From: an uncultured Clostridia bacterium
GTDB lineage: Bacteria; Bacillota; Clostridia; Oscillospirales; CAG-272
DNA length: 6,094 bases
Direction of reading: 5' to 3'
Assembly (NCBI GenBank): GCA_905235755.1
Contig: CAJONA010000105.1
Span: 1-6,094 of the forward strand
This document shows, piece by piece, positions 1 through 3,378 of the stretch. The position numbers and the translations under genes are program-made. The notes under the pieces were generated by a model that saw nothing but the letters and a program-made list of their open reading frames with translations, was not told the DNA's origin and did not search any database. Numbering within the stretch: the first letter of the stretch is position 1; every line of letters begins with the position of its first letter.

Positions 1-795
1 GATATTGTCGCGGATTATTTTATGCGTTTTTTCGTTTGTATACGCGATGTAGCACGGCAGTTTCGGGCGCGCGTCGAGTTCGGACACGTCGGTGTCCGCC
101 GAATACGGCGTTACGGGGTCGCCTTCCTGCCGTTCAAGCACGGAAAGATCGACGCTTCGCGCGTCGATACGTGGCGGCGTGCCGGTTTTAAATCGCATTA
201 TCTTGACGCCGAGACGCACGAGAGCGTCGGTGAGGTATTTGGCGGGGTGCATCCCGTCCGGGCCGGACGGCTTTGTGAACTCTCCGATTATCACGCGCGA
301 GTCGAGGTATGTTCCGGTGCAGACGACGACGGCTTTTGTATCGTAAACGCCGCCGAGCATCGTCTTTATCCTGCACACGCGCGGCTTTTCGCCGCTTTCG
401 TCGACGGAAATGTCGACAATCTCCGCCTGCACGAGCGACAGGTTTTCGGTATGCTCGACGGTGCGTTTCATTATATCCTGATACAGTCTGCGGTCCGCCT
501 GCACGCGCTTTGAGTGGACGGCAGGGCCTTTGCTTTGGTTCAGCATACGGTCTTGAAGCGTTACCTTGTCCGCCGCACGGCCCATCTCGCCGCCGAGCGC
601 GTCTATCTCAAAGACGAGCTGACCTTTTCCCGTGCCGCCGATGGAAGGGTTGCACGGCATATTTGCGACGGCGTCGTTCGATATGGTGAAAAGCACCGTC
701 TTGCAGCCGAGGCGAGCCGCCGCCAGCGCGGCTTCCACTCCCGCGTGTCCCGCGCCGATAACGGCTATGTCAATGTTGTCGATAAAGTAGCTCAT
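1..795 (-). CDS. mnmG: MnmG (GidA), tRNA uridine-5-carboxymethylaminomethyl modification enzyme, N-terminal part
   Basis: FAD-dependent subunit that, with the GTPase MnmE, installs the (carboxymethyl)aminomethyl group on the wobble uridine of certain tRNAs in the cytoplasm. Reading the minus strand from the ATG at 793-795 gives 265 uninterrupted codons to the window edge, roughly the first 40% of a family usually a little over 600 residues long. Visible motifs: the Rossmann FAD-binding loop GAGHAGVEA (residues 14-22), the family signature CNPSIGGTGKGQ (48-59) with its conserved Cys48, MLNQSKGPAV (84-93), CTGTYL, FKTGTPPRID near 210-220, and YTNEKTH close to the edge. The start is supported by AAAGGTG at 804-810, about 8 bases upstream. 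No mnmE lies immediately upstream, although the two genes are often adjacent; instead there is a gene-free gap of about 980 bases. The C-terminal part lies outside the window. Identification is certain; completeness of the gene cannot be judged. Confidence 0.97.
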   Translation of the reverse strand, partial: MSYFIDNIDIAVIGAGHAGVEAALAAARLGCKTVLFTISNDAVANMPCNPSIGGTGKGQLVFEIDALGGEMGRAADKVTLQDRMLNQSKGPAVHSKRVQADRRLYQDIMKRTVEHTENLSLVQAEIVDISVDESGEKPRVCRIKTMLGGVYDTKAVVVCTGTYLDSRVIIGEFTKPSGPDGMHPAKYLTDALVRLGVKIMRFKTGTPPRIDARSVDLSVLERQEGDPVTPYSADTDVSELDARPKLPCYIAYTNEKTHKIIRDNI

Positions 796-803
796 AATCT
801 ATA

Positions 804-810
804 CACCTTT
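804..810 (-). promoter_or_regulatory. Ribosome binding site of mnmG
   Basis: The minus strand reads AAAGGTG, about 8 bases before the ATG at 793-795. This supports the chosen start. The A/T-rich stretch at 811-850 could hold the mnmG promoter (TTAAAT or GATTAT as a -10), but I see no convincing -35 box, so none is called. Confidence 0.7.
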
Positions 811-906
811 TTATTTAATCAAATAATCAAATCTTTAAATCTTTTTTCGCACTTTTTCGCCGCGCGCCCATCTTTTCCGCGCCGCATCGTTTCGCGCGCC
901 GCTTTT

Positions 907-925
907 CTCGCGCAACGTGCGCGAG
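907..925. repeat. Perfect inverted repeat (8-bp arms)
   Basis: CTCGCGCA (907-914) and TGCGCGAG (918-925) are exact reverse complements around a 3-base loop, ACG. Neither strand has a T-tract directly after the stem, so this is not a typical intrinsic terminator. It lies about 110 bp upstream of the mnmG start. Confidence 0.6.
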
Positions 926-936
926 GGGCTCCTTGC

Positions 937-964
937 TCTTTTCTTTCGGGAGCGAAAGAAAAGA
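937..964. repeat. Perfect inverted repeat, CTTTTCTT family (12-bp arms)
   Basis: TCTTTTCTTTCG (937-948) pairs exactly with CGAAAGAAAAGA (953-964) around the loop GGAG. Purine/pyrimidine strand asymmetry is strong. Two further hairpins with the CTTTTCTT/AAGAAAAG arm lie at 1542-1565 and 1602-1624, so this is one member of a local family. Confidence 0.65.
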
Positions 965-998
965 AGCACAAAAGAAAGCTCTTGCCGGCTGCACATCT

Positions 999-1055
999 TC
1001 GGCGATTTCGTGTCGCTTCCGGTGCGCAAGCGCATCCGGCTCGACATATCGCCGA
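999..1055. repeat. Long imperfect stem-loop (nested inverted repeats)
   Basis: Three nested stems can be read. TCGGCGAT (999-1006) pairs with ATCGCCGA (1048-1055). TGTCG (1011-1015) pairs with CGACA (1042-1046). An inner stem pairs CCGGTGCG (1019-1026) with CGCATCCGG (1031-1039), with one bulged base. The asymmetric internal loop is TTCG on one side and a single T on the other. The shape suits a folded RNA or a cruciform-type palindromic element. No known RNA family is recognised. Confidence 0.55.
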
Positions 1056-1227
1056 GGTCAATTGCTCATCAAGCCGTAAGCGCAAAGGCATAGTGCGAAC
1101 AATGCGGCTCTCCGGCAGATATATTTTGTACAGACTCGCTCATCTTGCACGCATCGCGCAATGATATATGATAAAACCGTATTTTCGGCGGCACGCGAGA
1201 CCGTGCGGTGCGAAAAATGCGATACAT

Positions 1228-1340
1228 GGGCGATTCGGCAGGGGTTCCCCTAAACGAACGAAGTGAGTTTTGGGGGTTCCCGTGTTTCGCCCCTACGGCA
1301 CGATTTCGGCTATAATGTAGGGGCGATTCACGAATCGCCC
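1228..1340. repeat. Composite palindromic element with 10-bp terminal inverted repeats (MITE/REP-like)
   Basis: GGGCGATTCG (1228-1237) is repeated in inverted orientation as CGAATCGCCC (1331-1340), bounding 113 bp. The right end is itself a near-perfect palindrome: GGGCGATTC (1321-1329), the loop AC, and GAATCGCCC (1332-1340). Inside are CGCCCCTAC (1288-1296) and its inverted copy GTAGGGGCG (1317-1325), two direct copies of GGGGTTCCC (1241-1249 and 1273-1281), and an arm pair CCCCTAAAC/GTTTTGGGG with one mismatch (1247-1255 and 1268-1276). No transposase or clear target-site duplication is seen. From memory, GTAGGGGCG-type palindromes recur between genes in gut Clostridia; this could not be checked here. 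Confidence 0.5.
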
Positions 1341-1403
1341 GAGAAACACATCAGCAATTATCTCGCGCGTCGAGAATGGCAAAATTTATCTCGTTTTCGC
1401 CGG

Positions 1404-1426
1404 TAAATTTTGCGGAGCAAAATTTA
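1404..1426. repeat. Perfect A/T-rich inverted repeat with a nearby direct copy
   Basis: TAAATTTTGC (1404-1413) and GCAAAATTTA (1417-1426) are exact reverse complements around the loop GGA. The right arm also occurs as a direct copy at 1379-1388, so the left arm could pair with either copy. No function can be assigned. Confidence 0.55.
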
Positions 1427-1541
1427 GAAACCAAAGCCGCCGTGCGGCGATGTTTCAGGCGAGGGCAAATGACGTATTCTCTCGGCTTTATCTGCACTGC
1501 GCAAGCCCCGCGGCTTTGGAGCGGCGCACTTCTTTTGGTGG

Positions 1542-1565
1542 CTTTTCTTGTGCGAGCAAGAAAAG
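1542..1565. repeat. Perfect inverted repeat, CTTTTCTT family (9-bp arms)
   Basis: CTTTTCTTG (1542-1550) pairs with CAAGAAAAG (1557-1565) around the loop TGCGAG. It shares its arm sequence with the hairpins at 937-964 and 1602-1624. Its right arm overlaps the first copy of the 45-bp direct repeat. Confidence 0.6.
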
Positions 1566-1598
1566 TACAATCATCTCGCCAATGGGCGAGAAGGAAAA
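1552..1598 (+). repeat. Direct repeat of about 45 bp, copy A
   Basis: This begins GCGAGCAAGAAAAGTACAAT and continues into a CTCGCC/GGCGAG hairpin followed by an A-rich stretch. It aligns with 1666-1712, offset by 114 bp, with only a few substitutions and compensating small gaps in the hairpin loop. The palindromic core is kept although its sequence differs between copies (CTCGCC..GGCGAG versus CCTCTCGC..GCGAGAGG). Confidence 0.5.
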
Positions 1599-1601
1599 GT
1601 C

Positions 1602-1624
1602 CTTTTCTTTCAGATAAAGAAAAG
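1602..1624. repeat. Perfect inverted repeat, CTTTTCTT family (9-bp arms)
   Basis: CTTTTCTTT (1602-1610) pairs with AAAGAAAAG (1616-1624) around the loop CAGAT. It is the third member of the local hairpin family and lies only 36 bases after the second. Confidence 0.6.
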
Positions 1625-1665
1625 CACACCGTCCCCTTCGCGCACGGCGTGAGAAAAACAGCGGC

Positions 1666-1712
1666 GCGAGCAATAAAATTACAATCCTCTCGCGCAAATG
1701 CGAGAGGAAAAA
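1666..1712 (+). repeat. Direct repeat of about 45 bp, copy B
   Basis: Diverged copy of 1552-1598. It starts GCGAGCAATAAAATTACAAT and contains the perfect 8-bp stem CCTCTCGC (1686-1693) / GCGAGAGG (1700-1707) with loop GCAAAT, followed by A-rich sequence. The copies share the layout of an A-rich leader, TACAATC and then a hairpin, which suggests local duplication or two insertions of one element. Confidence 0.5.
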
Positions 1713-1738
1713 CTTCTGCGCACGGAAGAAACGCGCGC

Positions 1739-1765
1739 AAAAAAACGCCTGCTTTTATGCAGGCG
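1739..1765 (-). terminator. Rho-independent terminator of the YitT-family gene
   Basis: On the minus strand, a stem of CGCCTGC and GCAGGCG (1746-1752 and 1759-1765) with a 6-base A/T loop is followed at once by seven Ts (1745 down to 1739). The stem begins 10 bases after the YitT stop codon at 1776-1778. On the plus strand the same stem is followed by a looser T-rich run (1767-1780), so weak bidirectional function is possible, though no plus-strand gene precedes it. Confidence 0.9.
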
Positions 1766-1775
1766 GTAATATTTT

Positions 1776-2642
1776 TTATTCGCCGATTCCCATAAAGTGT
1801 CTGCCGTAGACCTCATGGGAGCTGTTTTTTACGATGAACACCTCGGAATCGGTTTTTTTTGCGAACGCAGTCGCTTTTGTCGACTGTTTCGCCGTCATAA
1901 CGGCGAAGATGACAGTCCTGCCGTCGCCTTCGAACGCGCCCTTGCCTTCCCAAATCGTCGCAGTGCCGTGTATTGTCTCGGTTATGTAGCGAAGTATCTC
2001 GTCGGGACATTTTGTCACTATCATCAGCGTCTTTCGGTCGTTGAACATATCCGTAAAATATTTTAAGCCGAGCGATTTAATGAGCAGTCCCAAAAGCGAA
2101 TACATCCCCGTTTTTACGTCTAATATGAAGAACGTCGCGCCGACGATGACAATGTCGGCGTAAATCATCGCGGAGCCGATGTCGAGCTTTGCGAGTTTAC
2201 GCACGATCAGCGCCACGATGACCGTGCCGCCCGTGCTGCCGCCGTTTTTGATAACTATCGCAAGTCCTATCGCTTCAAGCAGGCAAGCGAAAATGAGTTC
2301 GAGCAAAATATCGTTTGTAAACGGAACGCCGACCTTCTCGTCGAGCTTCAGCAAATCGAGCAGCTCGAGGAAGCACACATAGACAAGAGTGCAGTATATC
2401 GTGCGTATGCCTATCGACCTTCCGAGGATTATCCAGCCGATGACAAGGAAAACGACGTTGATGATCCAGATTATCGTCGACGTGCTTATATTCTTTATAT
2501 ATACGCCGAGTATCATTCCGAGCCCGCTGAAACCGCCCGTAAAAAAATTATTCGGTATCTTGAAAAAGTATATCGCGCACGAAACTATCATAGAGCCGAG
2601 CGCAAGTATGACGAAGTTTTTTACCGTGTTTTTATTTTCCAT
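1776..2642 (-). CDS. YitT family membrane protein with C-terminal DUF2179 domain
   Basis: 288-residue predicted integral membrane protein of the YitT family (YitT_membrane, formerly DUF161, plus DUF2179), whose biochemical role is unsettled. The N-terminal part has about five to six hydrophobic segments, near residues 8-27, 36-49, 55-73, 81-98, 111-131 and 156-174. The glycine-rich family motif GGSTGGT is at 134-140; the Asp that often follows it in relatives is Val here. Residues about 204-283 form the soluble DUF2179 domain, with the signature GKGAFEGDGRTVIF (233-246) and SSHEVYGRHF near the end. Length is normal for the family. The ATG at 2640-2642 is preceded by AGAGG 5 bases upstream. 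The gene has its own promoter (2672-2700) and terminator (1739-1765), so it is probably monocistronic and divergent from the feo operon. Any link to iron is unproven. Confidence 0.93.
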   Translation of the reverse strand: MENKNTVKNFVILALGSMIVSCAIYFFKIPNNFFTGGFSGLGMILGVYIKNISTSTIIWIINVVFLVIGWIILGRSIGIRTIYCTLVYVCFLELLDLLKLDEKVGVPFTNDILLELIFACLLEAIGLAIVIKNGGSTGGTVIVALIVRKLAKLDIGSAMIYADIVIVGATFFILDVKTGMYSLLGLLIKSLGLKYFTDMFNDRKTLMIVTKCPDEILRYITETIHGTATIWEGKGAFEGDGRTVIFAVMTAKQSTKATAFAKKTDSEVFIVKNSSHEVYGRHFMGIGE

Positions 2643-2671
2643 AAAAGCCTCTGAATTTTTTATGCGGAATT

Positions 2672-2700
2672 ATTCTATCACAAAAGACGGCGCGTGTAAA
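2672..2700 (-). promoter_or_regulatory. Sigma-A promoter of the YitT-family gene
   Basis: On the minus strand, -35 TTTACA (2695-2700) and -10 TAGAAT (2672-2677) are separated by 17 bases, with an extended-minus-10 TG one base before the -10. Predicted transcription start is near 2665, giving a leader of about 22 bases to the ATG that includes AGAGG at 2648-2652. It lies back to back with the feo promoter. Confidence 0.75.
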
Positions 2701-2742
2701 TAAAAAATCCGACATAAAAATAAAAAATTTTTCAAAAATCTA

Positions 2743-2771
2743 TTGACAAGTTAGCGCGGAGCAACTATAAT
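2743..2771 (+). promoter_or_regulatory. Consensus sigma-A promoter of the feo operon
   Basis: TTGACA (2743-2748) and TATAAT (2766-2771) are separated by exactly 17 bases, a perfect housekeeping promoter. Upstream, 2701-2741 is made of A- and T-tracts and could act as an UP element. Predicted start is about 2778, leaving a leader of about 83 bases before feoA1 that contains a small GCGAG/CTCGC hairpin at 2809-2822. A fully consensus promoter on an iron-uptake operon implies that control comes from repression, which fits the operator-like sequences overlapping it. Confidence 0.93.
2749..2766 (+). promoter_or_regulatory. Operator-like repeat 1 in the feo promoter spacer
   Basis: AGTTAGCGCGGAGCAACT fills the spacer between -35 and -10. 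Its outer AGTT/AACT arms are symmetric, and it shares GTTAGCG and the right-hand AAC with the more perfect site at 2778-2795, 29 bp downstream. It is the degenerate member of the pair, so protein binding here is inferred only from position and similarity. Confidence 0.4.
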
Positions 2772-2784
2772 GATAATGGTTAGC
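2766..2784 (+). promoter_or_regulatory. Candidate Fur box over the -10 element
   Basis: The 19 bases TATAATGATAATGGTTAGC match the classical Fur box GATAATGATAATCATTATC at 15 of 19 positions by hand count. The left half-site TGATAAT (2771-2777) of the 7-1-7 form is perfect and the right half weaker. Five of the matches come from the -10 box itself, so the match is somewhat inflated. Its position over the -10 and start site is right for an iron-dependent repressor. Confidence 0.5.
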
Positions 2785-2795
2785 GTGTGCTAACC
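2778..2795 (+). promoter_or_regulatory. Operator-like perfect palindrome at the feo transcription start
   Basis: GGTTAGC (2778-2784), GTGT, GCTAACC (2789-2795) form a perfect 7-bp inverted repeat at the predicted start of transcription. The GGTTAG/CTAACC arms recall the DtxR/IdeR box, but their spacing is 6 bases rather than 1, so it is not a standard site. It overlaps the Fur-like box. The transcript would start with this hairpin, so a role at the RNA level (5'-end protection) is the alternative. Confidence 0.5.
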
Positions 2796-2860
2796 GACAA
2801 GACTGCGGGCGAGCAAGCTCGCGTCAATCACAGCGCGACAACGGAAAGGAACAAAATAAT

Positions 2861-3073
2861 ATGATGCCGTTAAACTTTGCGGATATCGGGGAAGAAAACA
2901 CGGTCAAAAAGATCGGCGGAACGCCCGAAATAAAAAAACATCTTGAAGATCTCGGATTTACAGTAGGGGCAAGCGTCACTGTTGTGAGCTCGCTCGGCGG
3001 AAACGTCATAGTAAAGGTCAAAGAGTCCAGAGTCGCGATAAACGACGAAATGGCACGCAAGATAATGATATGA
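2861..3073 (+). CDS. feoA: FeoA family protein, first copy
   Basis: 70-residue small cytosolic protein of the FeoA family, an SH3-like beta-barrel fold that partners with the Fe(II) transporter FeoB. The family pattern is visible: an N-terminal strand (PLNFADIGEENTVKKIGG), a helix (PEIKKHLEDLGF, residues 22-33), then TVGASVTVVSSLGGNVIVKV and the closing strand ESRVAINDEMARKIMI. Instead of the usual APLG-type turn it has SSLGGN (43-48). GGAAAGGA at 2843-2850 supports the first of two adjacent ATGs (2861); the second, at 2864, would remove one Met and is possible. It is the first gene after the feo promoter and ends 20 bases before the second feoA. The two FeoA copies are clearly diverged, so they are not a recent duplication. 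Confidence 0.93.
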   Translation: MMPLNFADIGEENTVKKIGGTPEIKKHLEDLGFTVGASVTVVSSLGGNVIVKVKESRVAINDEMARKIMI

Positions 3074-3078
3074 TATAT

Positions 3079-3085
3079 AAGGAGG
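3079..3085 (+). promoter_or_regulatory. Strong ribosome binding site fixing a GTG start for feoA2
   Basis: AAGGAGG lies 8 bases before GTG at 3094-3096. The upstream in-frame ATG at 3070 overlaps the feoA1 stop and would put this site inside the coding region, so the GTG is the better start. Confidence 0.85.
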
Positions 3086-3093
3086 AAAATACT

Positions 3094-3318
3094 GTGAAAA
3101 CGCTTAAAGACGCCAAGATCGGCGAGACCGTAAAAGTCGTGAAGCTTCATGGCGAGGGCGCGATCAAGCGCCGCATTATGGATATGGGCATAACGCGCGG
3201 GGTGGAGATATACGTCCGCAAGGTCGCGCCGCTCGGAGATCCTGTCGAGATCACAGTGCGCGGATACGAGTTATCGCTCAGAAAAGCCGACGCACAGATG
3301 GTCGAAATAGAGGAATAA
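3094..3318 (+). CDS. feoA: FeoA family protein, second copy
   Basis: 74-residue cytosolic FeoA-family protein, the more canonical of the two. It begins (GTG) MKTLKDAKIGETVKVVKLHG and has the family motifs RRIMDMGITRG (26-36), VAPLGDPVEI (44-53) and VRGYELSLRKADA (55-67), ending in a short acidic tail. These correspond to the helix that contacts the partner, the central turn and the last beta strands of the SH3-like domain. The start follows the strong AAGGAGG at 3079-3085; a longer reading from the ATG at 3070 is disfavoured. It lies 60 bases upstream of feoB with no promoter or terminator between, so it is cotranscribed. Because it keeps the standard APLGDP turn and Arg-rich helix, it is the likelier direct FeoB partner, with the first copy more specialised; this is inference. 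Confidence 0.95.
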   Translation: MKTLKDAKIGETVKVVKLHGEGAIKRRIMDMGITRGVEIYVRKVAPLGDPVEITVRGYELSLRKADAQMVEIEE

Positions 3319-3363
3319 TACAACTCATCTGGCGATTACCCGAATGACGACTTGCATGTTTTG

Positions 3364-3370
3364 AAAGGAG
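3364..3370 (+). promoter_or_regulatory. Ribosome binding site fixing the feoB start
   Basis: AAAGGAG lies 8 bases before ATG 3379-3381. The longer in-frame ATG at 3352 would place this site inside the gene and add nine residues not typical of FeoB, which normally begins a few residues before the G1 loop. Confidence 0.85.
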
Positions 3371-3378
3371 AAAACATT

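Larger units (their letters stand above)
796..1775. other. Gene-free, hairpin-rich intergenic region
   Basis: About 980 bases lie between the 5' end of mnmG and the 3' end of the YitT gene. I find no open frame with a ribosome binding site and recognisable protein. The longer frames here are Arg/Ala/Lys-rich translations of repeats. I also see no tRNA T-loop (GTTCRANYC), tmRNA or SRP RNA signature. What the region does contain is a dense series of inverted repeats (907-925, 937-964, 999-1055, 1321-1340, 1404-1426, 1542-1565, 1602-1624, 1686-1707), a direct repeat of about 45 bp, and the terminator at 1739-1765. It is best read as an accumulation of small palindromic intergenic elements, perhaps REP- or MITE-like remnants; that interpretation is inference. 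Confidence 0.6.

Noticed and set aside
514..1164. 216-codon plus-strand open frame
   Set aside because: Its first half is the antisense of mnmG and its second half runs through the palindrome-rich intergenic region. The translation resembles no protein.
1145..1172. Possible plus-strand promoter TTGCAC-16-TATGAT
   Set aside because: The -35 match is poor, the spacer is 16 bases, and no gene or recognisable RNA follows.
1311..1316. Perfect TATAAT -10 box on the plus strand
   Set aside because: There is no acceptable -35 at 16-18 bases and nothing coding downstream. It appears to be an internal part of the palindromic element.
1588..1605. GAGAAGGAAAAGTCC, similar to the conserved GAGGAAAGTCC of RNase P RNA
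   Set aside because: Only this short stretch is similar. The rest of the conserved RNase P RNA core is not found around it, and the site lies within a CTTTTCTT-type hairpin cluster.
937..1707. Repeated hairpins considered as a possible CRISPR array
   Set aside because: Repeat spacing is irregular, repeat sequences diverge, no uniform spacers exist and no cas gene is present.
1351..1740. 129-codon minus-strand open frame (and a plus-strand frame at 1376-1795)
   Set aside because: The translations consist of repeated Cys/Arg/Lys-rich phrases produced by the hairpins and direct repeats. There is no ribosome binding site, no recognisable domain, and both strands are open across the same low-complexity stretch.
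3352..3378. Upstream ATG that would extend FeoB by nine residues
   Set aside because: It would put the AAAGGAG ribosome binding site inside the coding sequence, and the added residues (MHVLKGENI) are not FeoB-like.
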